Assembly (NCBI GenBank): GCA_003139735.1
Contig: PLGA01000637.1
Location: 1 to 10,834, forward strand
DNA from: Bryobacterales bacterium
GTDB taxonomy: Bacteria; Acidobacteriota; Terriglobia; Bryobacterales; Bryobacteraceae
Direction of reading: 5' to 3'
DNA: 10,834 nt
Part shown: piece by piece, positions 1 to 6,334 of the stretch
Layout of the letters: every line of letters starts with the position of its first letter
Position numbering within the stretch: position 1 is the stretch's first letter
Program-made: the position numbers and the translations under genes
Notes under the pieces: model-generated
Seen by the model: only the letters and a program-made list of their open reading frames with translations
What the model was told of the DNA's origin: nothing
Database searches by the model: none

Positions 1-92
1 GAGCCGCGAACGTGAGAGAGCGGTCCCCGGAAGAGCCGTCCCCGGGAGAGCAGCCCCCGCCCGCCCCCCCCGACGAAAGCCCGGACTCCTGA
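1..92 (+). CDS. 3' end of an upstream coding sequence (possibly scpB)
   Basis: The frame beginning at base 3 is open to a TGA at 90-92 and encodes a Pro/Glu/Ser-rich tail ending in PPDESPDS. The stop overlaps the next start by one base (TGATG), which indicates an operon. In many bacteria scpB (condensin accessory protein) directly precedes rluB, so an ScpB tail is the likely identity. That is inferred from gene order, because the visible tail is low complexity and has no diagnostic motif. Confidence 0.55.
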   Translation, partial: AANVRERSPEEPSPGEQPPPAPPDESPDS

Positions 93-847
93 TGCCCGAA
101 GAACGCATCCAGAAGATCCTATCGCAAGCCGGCGTATCCTCCCGCCGCCAGGCCGAGCGCATGATTCTCGAAGGACGCGTCGCCGTGAACGGCGCCGTGG
201 TCACGGAACTCGGCTCCAAGGCCGACCTCGATCGCGACCACATCAAGGTGGACGGCCGCCTGATCCGTGCGCCGCAACACCACGTTTACATCGCCTTGAA
301 TAAGCCCATCAACACCGTGACCACGCTCAGCGATCCCGAGGGCCGCCCCACCGTGATGGACTTGCTCCGCGGAGTGAAGCAACGCGTGTACCCCGTGGGC
401 CGTCTCGATTTTCACAGCGACGGCCTCTTGTTGATGACCAACGACGGTGAGCTGGCCAACGCCATCATGTCCGCCCACACCCACCTGGAGAAGACCTACG
501 TCGTCAAGGTGAATGGGGATCTGACCCCGGAGCAGGAGCGCCAATTCCGGGAGGGCGTCCCGATTTCGGGCCGGCGTACGCTGCCGGCCGGCCTGCGCCT
601 CATTCGCAAGGCCGCCAACCCCTGGTATGAGGTACGCCTGACGGAGGGCCGCAATAACCAGATCCGGATGATGTTCAAGCACTTCGGCCGGCTGGTGGAG
701 AAACTCCGGCGCGTGCGCATCGGGCCGCTCGAACTCGGGCCGCTCAAACCCGGCCAGTTCCGCCATCTGAGCGCGGAGGAAGTTCGGGCGTTGCAGCGCG
801 CCGTCCAAAAAGCGCACGCCTCCCCCCGGCCGGCAGGCGCCCGATGA
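92..847 (+). CDS. rluB: RluB/RsuA-family pseudouridine synthase
   Basis: This 251-aa protein should isomerise a specific uridine to pseudouridine in rRNA, most likely 23S rRNA by analogy with RluB. An N-terminal S4 RNA-binding domain (about residues 3-50, with SSRRQAERMILEGRVAVNG) precedes the synthase domain. The signature PVGRLDFHSDGLLL (101-114) contains the expected catalytic Asp106, and EGRNNQIRMMF (about 188-198) is the second conserved motif of the family. The length is normal. The ATG overlaps the stop of the gene before it, and the TGA overlaps the ATG of the gene after it (ATGA), so three genes appear translationally coupled. RluB, RluE/F and RsuA cannot be told apart here with certainty. 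RluB is favoured by gene order and length. Confidence 0.9.
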   Translation: MPEERIQKILSQAGVSSRRQAERMILEGRVAVNGAVVTELGSKADLDRDHIKVDGRLIRAPQHHVYIALNKPINTVTTLSDPEGRPTVMDLLRGVKQRVYPVGRLDFHSDGLLLMTNDGELANAIMSAHTHLEKTYVVKVNGDLTPEQERQFREGVPISGRRTLPAGLRLIRKAANPWYEVRLTEGRNNQIRMMFKHFGRLVEKLRRVRIGPLELGPLKPGQFRHLSAEEVRALQRAVQKAHASPRPAGAR

Positions 848-1236
848 ACCCGGCGTCCGCCATCCTCCGCTCCGCCAAGACCATCGCGGTGGTGGGCCTC
901 TCGGGCAAGCGTTTTCGCGCCAGTTTCGGCGTGGCGGAATGCCTGCAGCGAGCCGGCTATCGGATCGTCCCGATCAATCCCCTCGAAACTGCGGTTTTGG
1001 GCGAGAAATGCTACCCGGATCTGGACTCCGTGCCGGACCCCATCGACATTGTGGACATCTTCCGGCGCTCCGAGTTCGTGCCGGAAATTGTCGAGGCGGC
1101 CATTCGCAAAGGCGCCAAGGCGGTCTGGATGCAGGAGGGCGTAATCCACGAGCAAGCCGCCCGACGCGCCGAAGCCGCCGGCCTGGCGGTCTTCATGGAC
1201 CGCTGCATCCTGAAGGACCACAGCCGGCTCGCGTAG
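844..1236 (+). CDS. CoA-binding domain protein (YccU-like)
   Basis: This 130-aa protein is a single Rossmann-like CoA-binding domain of the YccU type. It opens with a nucleotide-binding strand-loop (TIAVVGLSGKRFRASFGVAE, about 13-32), followed by YRIVPINP and the conserved helix-strand region DIVDIFRRSEFVPEIVEAAI. The segment AVWMQEGVIHEQAARRAEAAG and the C-terminal MDRCILKDH are also characteristic. The family binds CoA or related nucleotides; its cellular role is not well defined. It starts four bases inside the end of the pseudouridine synthase gene, a spacing typical of coupled translation. Confidence 0.85.
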   Translation: MNPASAILRSAKTIAVVGLSGKRFRASFGVAECLQRAGYRIVPINPLETAVLGEKCYPDLDSVPDPIDIVDIFRRSEFVPEIVEAAIRKGAKAVWMQEGVIHEQAARRAEAAGLAVFMDRCILKDHSRLA

Positions 1237-1247
1237 CCCGTCGGGGT

Positions 1248-1601
1248 TTAGCCAAGCTTGTCGATGACCAGTTCGTCGCCCACCGCGGTCCCGGTCTCGG
1301 CCGCTCTCCCGGCAGGCAATTCCAGCACGGAGTGGGCGCTCAGGCATAGCGAGAGCCGCCAGGCAGGCACGGCCCGCCGCACCTTGCGCACCTTTCGCTT
1401 CCGGTCGAGGTACACCAGATCGATGGGGAACTTCATGAAGAACGTATGGACCGATTCGCACGGGACGATCCACAATCCCTCGCCCGGCGCCAGCCGTTCA
1501 TGTTTGAGCAAACCGACCCGCCTCTTGGCGCTGGTGTCCGCCATCTCGGCGGCCTCCGCCAGGACCGTCCGCCGGGTCTGATTTCGAACCAGAATCTTCA
1601 T
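1248..1601 (-). CDS. DUF192 family protein
   Basis: The 117-aa reading from ATG at 1601 (MKILVRNQTRRTVLAEAAEM) fits the DUF192 family. It contains the hallmark VHTFFMKFPIDLVYLD (51-66) and SVLELPAG (91-98). The frame continues 24 codons further upstream to 1673, but that extension runs through an inverted-repeat intergenic region and looks non-coding, so the inner ATG is preferred. Many family members carry a signal peptide; this one shows none. The function is unknown. It follows pnp in the same direction after a 93-bp gap that holds two hairpins. Confidence 0.85.
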   Translation of the reverse strand: MKILVRNQTRRTVLAEAAEMADTSAKRRVGLLKHERLAPGEGLWIVPCESVHTFFMKFPIDLVYLDRKRKVRKVRRAVPAWRLSLCLSAHSVLELPAGRAAETGTAVGDELVIDKLG

Positions 1602-1611
1602 GGTTTGGTGG

Positions 1612-1669
1612 CGCAGACGATCGTTTTTCGTCGTCTGCGTTGGCAGGCCACGGAAAACGATGGCCTGCC
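1612..1669. repeat. Tandem pair of perfect hairpins with complementary loops
   Basis: Two 9-bp perfect inverted repeats stand side by side, each with a 10-base loop. The first has arms CGCAGACGA (1612-1620) and TCGTCTGCG (1631-1639). The second has arms GGCAGGCCA (1642-1650) and TGGCCTGCC (1661-1669). The first loop, TCGTTTTTCG, is complementary at 9 of 10 positions to the second loop, CGGAAAACGA. The pair lies between the pnp stop and the DUF192 start. There is no T-run after either stem, so a standard intrinsic terminator is unlikely. It may be a mobile palindromic repeat or an mRNA-stabilising element. Confidence 0.75.
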
Positions 1670-1694
1670 CCACAGTTAATTCCTGGACACTGCG

Positions 1695-3803
1695 CTAATT
1701 CTTGCCTTGGTTGAGCTTCTCCCGCTGTTCGCGGAGCACCGCCCTGCGGCTGAGCTTGATTTTGTTGCCTTCCAAAGCCAGAACTTTGACCAGGATCTGG
1801 TCGCCTTCCTTCAGCTCATCGCGGACGTCGCGTATGCGGTTCTCGGCGATCTCGCTGATGTGCAGCAGCCCATCGGTTCCCGGGAAGATCTCGACGAACG
1901 CGCCGAAATCCACCAGCCGGACCACCGTCCCCAGGTACGTCTTCCCCACCTCGGCCGAAGCCGTCAGGTCCGAAATAATCTGGAGCGCCTTCTTGGCCGA
2001 CGCTTCATCCGCCGAAGCCACGTGGACCGTTCCATCGTCCTCGACATCGATCTTGACGCCGGTCTGCTCGATGATTCCGCGGATGACCTTGCCGCCGGGT
2101 CCGATGACGTCTCGGATCTTGTCGGTCGGAATCTTCAGGGTGTAGATGCGCGGCGCGTATTGCGACATGGCGGACCGCGGCTCCGCGATCGCCTCGTACA
2201 TCTTGTCGAGAATGAACAGCCGGCCCCGGCGCGCCTGCTCCAGAGCTTCCTTCATGAGGGCCGTGGTCACGTTGGTGACCTTGATGTCCATCTGCAGCGC
2301 CGTAATGCCCGTGCGCGTGCCGGCCACTTTGAAATCCATATCGCCGTAATGATCCTCGGCGCCGGCGATGTCGGTCAGGATGGCGTACTTATCGCCTTCC
2401 TTCACCAAGCCCATGGCCACGCCGCCCACGTGCGCCGGCAGAGGCACGCCCGCATCCATCAGGGATAGCGACGCGCCGCAGACCGCCGCCTGCGAGCTGG
2501 AGCCGTTCGATTCCAGGGTGTCGCTCACCACACGCATGGTGTACGGGAATTTGTCGGCGTCCGGGATCAGCGGGCTTAGGGCGCGCTCCGCCAAAGCGCC
2601 GTGGCCGATCTCGCGCCGGCCCGCGCCGCGCATGAAGCCCACCTCTCCCACGCTGAACGGCGGGAAGTTGTAGTGCAGCATGAAACGCTTGGAAGGAGAT
2701 TCGCCGGGTTCCAGCAGCTCGATGCGCTGCTCGTCGTCCTTGGTGCCCAGCGTCACCGTCACCAGCGCCTGAGTCTCGCCGCGAGTGAACAGGGTCGAGC
2801 CGTGCGTACGCGGCAGAATCCCGGTCTCGATCGTGATCTTGCGGATCTCATCCATCGCGCGGCCATCCGGACGGCGATGGTTCTCCAGCATCTCGTCGCG
2901 GAAGATGCGCTCCTTGAGAGCGTCGTAGCACTTGGCGCCTTCCGCCTGCTGCTCTTCCGGCAGCGCCTCCACCACGCGGTGCTTCACTTCGGCCACTTTC
3001 GCGTAGCTCTCCAGCTTTTCGTATTTCTGGGTGTTCAGCGCGTCGGTCAGATCCGCGCGGGCGGCTTGCGCAACCTGCGCGTAAAGCGCCTGGTCGAGCG
3101 TGGGCGGCGTGTACGCCCGTTTGGGCTTGCCGGCCAAGGCAACCAGTTTGCGGATGCCGGCGGCGATCTTCTTGCAGCAATCGTGGCCGAATTCAATGGC
3201 GCCGAGCACCTCCGTTTCCGAAACCTCGCGCGCGCCGGCTTCCACCATCACGATCCCGTGTTCGGTGCCGGCAACCACGATGTTCAATTTGGACTCGCGG
3301 CCCTCCGTGTAGGTGGGGTTCGCGACATAAGCGCCATCCTTCATTCCCACCCGCACTCCGGCCAGTACGTGCTCGAACGGAATATCGGAAATGGCTAGCG
3401 CGGCTGCTGCGCCCGCGATCGCCAGGGAATTCGGATCCTGCTCGGGATCGGCCGACAGCACCATGGCGATCACCTGGGTTTCGATCATGAACCCTTCCGG
3501 GAACAGCGGACGGATCGGCCGGTCGATCAGACGGCAGGTGATTACTTCTTTTTCCGAGGGACGGCCCTCGCGTTTGATAAAACCGCCGGGAATCTTACCG
3601 GCGGCGTAAGTGTATTCTCGATAGTCTACGGTGAGCGGAAAGAACCCGGCTCCCGGTTTGGCCTGCTCGGCCATGCAAGCGGTGACGAGGACGACCGCGT
3701 CCCCGGAGCGAACGACTACGGCGCCGTTCGCCTGTTTGGCCATCTTGCCCGTTTCCAGGGTAAGCGTACGGCCGCCCAGATCTACTTCAACTGTATGAAC
3801 CAT
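1695..3803 (-). CDS. pnp: Polyribonucleotide nucleotidyltransferase (PNPase)
   Basis: PNPase degrades RNA 3' to 5' by phosphorolysis and is part of RNA turnover complexes. From the ATG at 3803 the protein has 702 residues, the usual family length. Two RNase PH domains are visible; the second contains the catalytic-region block GAEDHYGDMDFKVAGT. These are followed by a KH domain (IPTDKIRDVIGPGGKVIRGI) and an S1 domain (TYLGTVVRLVDFGAFVEIFP to NKIKLSRRAV). The open frame extends 39 codons upstream to 3920, but that stretch runs through a structured leader. The inner start matches the family N-terminus (MVHTVEVDLGGRTLTLETGK) and has GGAGG upstream, at a rather long spacing of about 13 bases. It lies downstream of rpsO, the classical rpsO-pnp arrangement. 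Confidence 0.97.
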   Translation of the reverse strand: MVHTVEVDLGGRTLTLETGKMAKQANGAVVVRSGDAVVLVTACMAEQAKPGAGFFPLTVDYREYTYAAGKIPGGFIKREGRPSEKEVITCRLIDRPIRPLFPEGFMIETQVIAMVLSADPEQDPNSLAIAGAAAALAISDIPFEHVLAGVRVGMKDGAYVANPTYTEGRESKLNIVVAGTEHGIVMVEAGAREVSETEVLGAIEFGHDCCKKIAAGIRKLVALAGKPKRAYTPPTLDQALYAQVAQAARADLTDALNTQKYEKLESYAKVAEVKHRVVEALPEEQQAEGAKCYDALKERIFRDEMLENHRRPDGRAMDEIRKITIETGILPRTHGSTLFTRGETQALVTVTLGTKDDEQRIELLEPGESPSKRFMLHYNFPPFSVGEVGFMRGAGRREIGHGALAERALSPLIPDADKFPYTMRVVSDTLESNGSSSQAAVCGASLSLMDAGVPLPAHVGGVAMGLVKEGDKYAILTDIAGAEDHYGDMDFKVAGTRTGITALQMDIKVTNVTTALMKEALEQARRGRLFILDKMYEAIAEPRSAMSQYAPRIYTLKIPTDKIRDVIGPGGKVIRGIIEQTGVKIDVEDDGTVHVASADEASAKKALQIISDLTASAEVGKTYLGTVVRLVDFGAFVEIFPGTDGLLHISEIAENRIRDVRDELKEGDQILVKVLALEGNKIKLSRRAVLREQREKLNQGKN

Positions 3804-3827
3804 TGTGTTTTTTAAACCTCCAACCTC

Positions 3828-3899
3828 GGCCGGAAACCAGTCCCGGCCTGTCAAAATCGGTCTCCCCAAAGGGATCCCCATTGAGACTGGAGTTGACAG
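3828..3899 (-). promoter_or_regulatory. Structured pnp leader (two stem-loops)
   Basis: The 159-bp gap between rpsO and pnp can fold into two hairpins. The one nearer the pnp start has arms GGCCGG (3828-3833) and CCGGCC (3843-3848) with a 9-base loop. A longer one has outer arms CTGTCAA (3848-3854) and TTGACAG (3893-3899), a symmetric 5-base internal loop on each side, and inner arms GTCTC (3860-3864) and GAGAC (3883-3887). In E. coli the pnp leader stem is cut by RNase III and mediates autoregulation. A similar role here is inference from position and shape. Confidence 0.5.
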
Positions 3900-3962
3900 G
3901 ATGGATGGCCCTTCGGGCATCGGGGACGCGCCCCGGCCCGCCGAACCAGTTTGGCGGATGGA

Positions 3963-4232
3963 CTAGCGCCGAATGCCAAGCCGTTGCAGAACCGCCTTGT
4001 AGAGTTCCGGATCCGTCTTGCGAAGGTACGTCACAAGCCGGCGCCGCTTGGCAACCAAGGTCAAAAGCCCCTTGCGGGAGCCGTTGTCCTTTTTGTGCGC
4101 CGCGAAGTGCTCCAGGAGCAGCGTCAGGCGCTGACTCAATAGGGCAATTTGAACTTCTGGCGACCCGGTGTCGGATTTGTGACGCTGATTCGTCGAGAGG
4201 ATCTGCTGCTTTGCTTCGCTCGCCAGTGCCAT
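3963..4232 (-). CDS. rpsO: 30S ribosomal protein S15
   Basis: The 89-aa protein from ATG at 4232 is a full-length S15. S15 binds the central domain of 16S rRNA early in 30S assembly. Recognisable blocks are HKSDTGSPEVQIALLSQRL, HFAAHKKDNGSRKGLL, LVAKRRRLVTYLRKTDPELY and the C-terminal LGIRR. The frame stays open upstream to 4475, but this extension crosses a palindromic repeat and a pseudogene and is not part of S15. AGGAG lies about 13 bases before the start. S15 often represses its own mRNA through a folded leader; no such element can be assigned with confidence here. Confidence 0.97.
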   Translation of the reverse strand: MALASEAKQQILSTNQRHKSDTGSPEVQIALLSQRLTLLLEHFAAHKKDNGSRKGLLTLVAKRRRLVTYLRKTDPELYKAVLQRLGIRR

Positions 4233-4283
4233 TCTAGAGGTAGTGCTCCTTGTCTTCTCTAAATCTCGTTTAGGTACGAATAC

Positions 4284-4292
4284 AGAATACCA
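4284..4292 (-). promoter_or_regulatory. Candidate extended -10 promoter for rpsO
   Basis: On the minus strand the sequence reads TG-G-TATTCT, an extended -10 box without a recognisable -35 element. It would start transcription about 45 bases upstream of the rpsO ATG. Placing the start here would exclude the palindromic repeat further upstream from the transcript. Confidence 0.3.
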
Positions 4293-4298
4293 CATTGC

Positions 4299-4365
4299 AA
4301 GGGACAGACGAGCCTGTCCCAAGGCGCGGTTTTTTGCGCCGCGTGGACAGACCCGTCTGTCCCTG
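4299..4365. repeat. Nested palindromic repeat upstream of rpsO
   Basis: The outer arms AGGGACAGACG (4300-4310) and CGTCTGTCCCT (4354-4364) are perfectly complementary over 11 bp. Each half also folds on its own: GGGACAG/CTGTCCC (4301-4307, 4314-4320) and GGACAGAC/GTCTGTCC (4345-4352, 4355-4362, 2-base loop). The centre holds a third hairpin, GGCGC (4323-4327) and GCGCC (4336-4340), around a T-run. The element can therefore switch between one long stem and a three-hairpin form. It abuts the relic gene upstream and may have been inserted into it. Confidence 0.75.
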
Positions 4366-4567
4366 GTTTGCGCTATCCCACGTTCCATCCGCGCGGGCGC
4401 GATCTTCTCGGCCTGCATCAGGAAAATCGGTTCGGCGAGCGGCGTGACCACCGGCGAACTGGCCCCGTCGATCACGTAGGCTTCCTGCCGGGCCGCGGCC
4501 CGTCGTACTTTTGCGCCAAGGCGGCGAAGGCCAGCGCAAACAAGAGCAGCGGAGCGCGGCGTGCCAC
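4366..4567 (-). pseudogene. Relic of a secreted acidobacterial protein, frameshifted and truncated
   Basis: From GTG at 4567 the minus strand encodes a clear signal peptide (VARRAPLLLFALAFAALA) followed by QKYDGPRPGRK, then a stop at 4472. A second frame continues with YVIDGASSPVVTPLAEPIFL and MQAEKIAPARMERG before it runs into the palindromic repeat. From memory, Acidobacteria carry secreted proteins that begin AQKY-GPRPP and reach GASSP-TPLA-PIFL some 30 residues later. If so, an internal piece and the 3' end are missing here and the frame has shifted. Part of this relic shares its frame with rpsO, which explains why S15 seems extended upstream. The identification is recall; the two-frame pattern is visible directly. 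Confidence 0.55.
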
Positions 4568-4608
4568 GGGTACTATCTTAACCCGTGGAGTGGGCTTTCC
4601 AGCCTGCC

Positions 4609-4630
4609 ATGCCGCCATTCCTGGCGGCAT
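4609..4630. repeat. Perfect 9-bp hairpin between the relic gene and the antitoxin
   Basis: The arms ATGCCGCCA (4609-4617) and TGGCGGCAT (4622-4630) enclose the loop TTCC. It lies between the divergent relic gene and antitoxin relic. The bases after it are pyrimidine-rich but not a T-run, so a terminator is doubtful. It resembles the other palindromic intergenic elements of the window. Confidence 0.6.
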
Positions 4631-4662
4631 TCTTCCCCGCCCCGAAGTGCTATATAAGGAGT

Positions 4663-4950
4663 ATGAACACCGCCCACGATATTTAGCCGTTGACGTATTT
4701 TCGCCGGCAATCGGCCGATGTTGTAAAGCGGTTGAAGGCCACCCGCCGTCCCATGGTTCTTACCATCAACGGCAAAGCGGAATTGGTGGTTCAGGATGCC
4801 GCGTCCTATCAACGGCTCCTCGATATCGCCGCCCAGGCTGACCCCCGCGAGGGGATTCGCCAAGGCCTGGACGACATTTCGCGGGGCCGCACGCGCCCAG
4901 CGCGCGAAGTCTTCGACGCTCTCCGCGCCGAATATGACATACCGCGTTGA
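4663..4950 (+). pseudogene. Phd/YefM-type antitoxin with a nonsense codon
   Basis: From ATG at 4663, immediately behind AAGGAG, the frame reads MNTAHDI, then TAG (4684-4686), then PLTYFRRQSADVVKRLKATR and PMVLTINGKAELVVQDAASY to the end. The conserved core is that of Phd/YefM antitoxins, DNA-binding proteins that neutralise a RelE/ParE or Doc toxin and repress their own operon. Relatives have Tyr or a similar residue at position 8, so a point mutation probably created the stop. Re-initiation at TTG 4690 would yield an 86-aa protein lacking the first nine residues, which belong to the DNA-binding edge. The partner toxin is also destroyed. Confidence 0.75.
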
Positions 4951-5053
4951 ACTGACGGACCGCTCGACTCCAGTAACACTTCTGACGAGCATGGGCGGTA
5001 CGATTGAGGGACAGACCTGCGGAAAGGAGCGAGAGCAATGGCCCCGCCGATGA
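4934..5053 (+). pseudogene. 5' remnant of a RelE/ParE-type toxin gene
   Basis: An ATG at 4934 overlaps the end of the antitoxin frame by 17 bp, the usual arrangement for this toxin-antitoxin class. The first residues, MTYRVELTDR, match the start of RelE/ParE toxins. After about ten residues the similarity ends and the frame runs as unrelated sequence into the TIGR03435 start region, stopping at 5053. The toxin was evidently cut by a deletion that joined it to the next gene's upstream region. The call rests on a short match plus gene context. Confidence 0.5.
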
Positions 5054-5345
5054 CGGGAACGGCGCTGGCGGTATTAATTAGCTGGGGGTCGGCGAACGGC
5101 CAGACCGCCGACACACGGCCTGTATTCGAGGCGGCTTCGGTCAAGCCCGCTGGCCCTTTCGTGCCGACGCCGAACCTTGTCTTCATGCGCGGCGGTCCGG
5201 GATCGGATGATCCGGGACAGATTGCTTGGACGCGGGTCACGCTGACGACTGTGCTGACGCGGGCTTATGAAGTTTCCAGGGACCAAATCTCAGGCCCCGA
5301 CTGGCTCAACACCGAGATGTACAGCATCGTCGCCAAGATTCCGCG
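5038..5345 (+). pseudogene. TIGR03435 family protein, N-terminal part (interrupted)
   Basis: The start ATG at 5038 has AAAGGAG 8 bases upstream. A short hydrophobic signal-like leader (MAPPMTGTALAVLISWGSAN) is followed by FEAASVKPAGPF, ARVTLTTVLTRAYEV-type sequence (here WTRVTLTTVLTRAYEVSRDQ) and ISGPDWLNTEMYSIVAKIP. These are the hallmarks of TIGR03435, a family of unknown function found in many copies in Solibacter-like Acidobacteria. After codon 102 the family sequence stops and a stop codon follows four codons later, at 5353-5355. The rest of the gene begins at 9783. The two parts sum to 930 nt, exactly 310 codons, and the codon split across the junction becomes CGG. The leader suggests an exported protein. 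Confidence 0.88.
5341..5345 (+). repeat. Left copy of the 5-bp direct repeat CCGCG
   Basis: CCGCG at the left edge of the insert is repeated at 9778-9782. The flanking bases differ on both sides (ATT before and TCT after here; ACA before and GAA after on the right), so the shared stretch is exactly five bases. It may be a target-site duplication, the overlap of a site-specific recombination, or microhomology. Confidence 0.8.
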
Positions 5346-5467
5346 TCTTCGATAGTTGGGGATTTTGATAGCAGCGATGCTTTCGATGCTTTCGCAGTAA
5401 TCTCTTTCAGCACCTTGTACGGCTGATTGATGTCACCAGCATGAATCTCTATGTCAGTAACCTTCAT
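5346..5467 (-). pseudogene. YbjQ/heavy-metal-binding-like protein, N-terminal fragment
   Basis: An ATG at 5467 follows a good ribosome binding site (AGGAG, about 8 bases upstream on the minus strand). It encodes MKVTDIEIHAGDINQPYKVL, a stretch KEITAKASKASLLSKS, then PTIED, where the insert ends. From memory this matches the beginning of small cytosolic proteins in the YbjQ-like group, which continue with an alpha/beta domain of roughly another 60 residues. About 40 codons remain; the frame then reads antisense host sequence to a stop at 5306. The tandem 9-bp repeat GATGCTTTC (5376-5393, plus strand) is the Lys-Ala-Ser repeat of this protein. The call on the family is moderate; the truncation follows from the position of the junction. 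Confidence 0.5.
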
Positions 5468-5501
5468 TGTGATCGCTCCTAGTCGGTTCTGGTGCTCTAC
5501 C

Positions 5502-5936
5502 TTACTTTCCACAACCGGCCCGTTCCCACTTATCCTTTTCCTTGGCGGCGGCAGTCGTCTGCCATTGCATGTTGCTTGGGGCATCTGTTCCACCACACGC
5601 CAACGGGTTGATGTGGTCGATTATGTAGCCGGGGCAAGCGCCTCCAAGTTTGTGGACGCCGGGAGCGGGGCACGGACTGGACGCCTCGAATTGACGTTTC
5701 GCCGTCTCGCTTCGAGCGATTCGGCCTTTGGCGTTGCGCTTCACGCCGGTCGCTGTTTTTGCCGCCGTTGTTTTCGTCGCAGCCTTCGTTGCCGCTTTTG
5801 GCGCTGAACGATCATGAGCTTGGACTACGACGCCATCTTTGCGAGTGTACGTGCCAACGTGGACAGATTTCGATTGTGGGTACGCCAGCGCAATGAAGAT
5901 CAAACATAGGCACAGCGCAAATGATCGGACCTTCAT
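5502..5936 (-). CDS. Exported HNH endonuclease
   Basis: This 144-aa protein begins with a signal peptide (MKVRSFALCLCLIFIALAYP). A short segment, VGTYTRKDGVVVQAH (28-41), resembles the YxRKDGTxVxxHxR element seen in exported bacterial proteins. An Ala/Lys/Thr-rich linker follows (43-64). The nuclease domain spans about 70-141: GRIARSETAKRQFEASSPCP, then CPGYIIDHINPLACGGTDAP and SNMQWQTTAAAKEKDKWE. D107-H108 and N121 are the likely HNH residues, with C89/C101 as possible structural metal ligands. HNH enzymes of this type cut DNA non-specifically or at nicks; the substrate here is unknown. The ATG overlaps the stop of the upstream gene (ATGA), so translation is coupled. It probably acts in the periplasm or outside the cell. 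Confidence 0.8.
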   Translation of the reverse strand: MKVRSFALCLCLIFIALAYPQSKSVHVGTYTRKDGVVVQAHDRSAPKAATKAATKTTAAKTATGVKRNAKGRIARSETAKRQFEASSPCPAPGVHKLGGACPGYIIDHINPLACGGTDAPSNMQWQTTAAAKEKDKWERAGCGK

Positions 5937-6322
5937 TTCTTTCTCGTATAGACTTTCTTGCCGCTGGTGCTGTAGTGGTACTCGCCGCCTCTAGGTCCGG
6001 TATAGTTTGGTTGCCCTGATGCGGTTGTCGTGCCATTGGGCGTTTCCCCCGCCCCGGCCTTCGCTGTAGGCGTGGCGGGCTTGCTAGGCGTGTCCGTGGT
6101 GTTTGCAGTGCTGGCGGGCGTTTCTTGCTTACTAGCAGCCGCAGTAGTGGGCTTGGCTGGAGTTTCGGCGCTACCCTTTGCGGCTACACACTTGCACAAG
6201 TACTCGCCGTCGCCGGTAGCGGCACATTTGCAGTCTAGGTTTGCTGGTAACTGTGCCCGAAGCGCCAGGGCCAGCGTGAATACAATCGAAATAGCCAGAA
6301 CAACCGGAAGGGTCCGCTGCAT
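5933..6322 (-). CDS. Exported Cys-rich protein with PBCV-type basic adaptor motif
   Basis: The 129-aa protein has a signal peptide (MQRTLPVVLAISIVFTLALA), then a small cysteine cluster (C31, C33, C43, C45), a long Thr/Ala/Pro-rich linker (about 52-104) and the C-terminal motif YTGPRGGEYHYSTSGKKVYT (107-126) followed by RKK. The TGPRGGxY-GKKVY motif is that of the small PBCV-specific basic adaptor family, which is appended to many otherwise unrelated proteins, including bacterial surface and toxin-like ones. The start has a perfect AAAGGAGG site close by. It is the first gene of a two-gene operon with the exported HNH nuclease, suggesting a partner or targeting role, but no function is established. 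Confidence 0.75.
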   Translation of the reverse strand: MQRTLPVVLAISIVFTLALALRAQLPANLDCKCAATGDGEYLCKCVAAKGSAETPAKPTTAAASKQETPASTANTTDTPSKPATPTAKAGAGETPNGTTTASGQPNYTGPRGGEYHYSTSGKKVYTRKK

Positions 6323-6334
6323 GGGCCTCCTTTC

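Noticed and set aside
119..1473. Long minus-strand frames opposite the pseudouridine synthase and CoA-binding genes
   Set aside because: They are antisense shadows in GC-rich DNA; the plus-strand proteins match known families end to end.
1707..3398. Plus-strand frames up to 265 codons antisense to pnp
   Set aside because: PNPase is intact on the other strand and the antisense translations show only complementary-codon composition.
3804..3920. Upstream extension of pnp by 39 codons
   Set aside because: The extension crosses leader hairpins and does not resemble a PNPase N-terminus.
4233..4475. Upstream extension of rpsO to a 170-aa protein
   Set aside because: The extension is made of a palindromic repeat and part of a relic gene that happens to share the frame; S15 is 89 aa.
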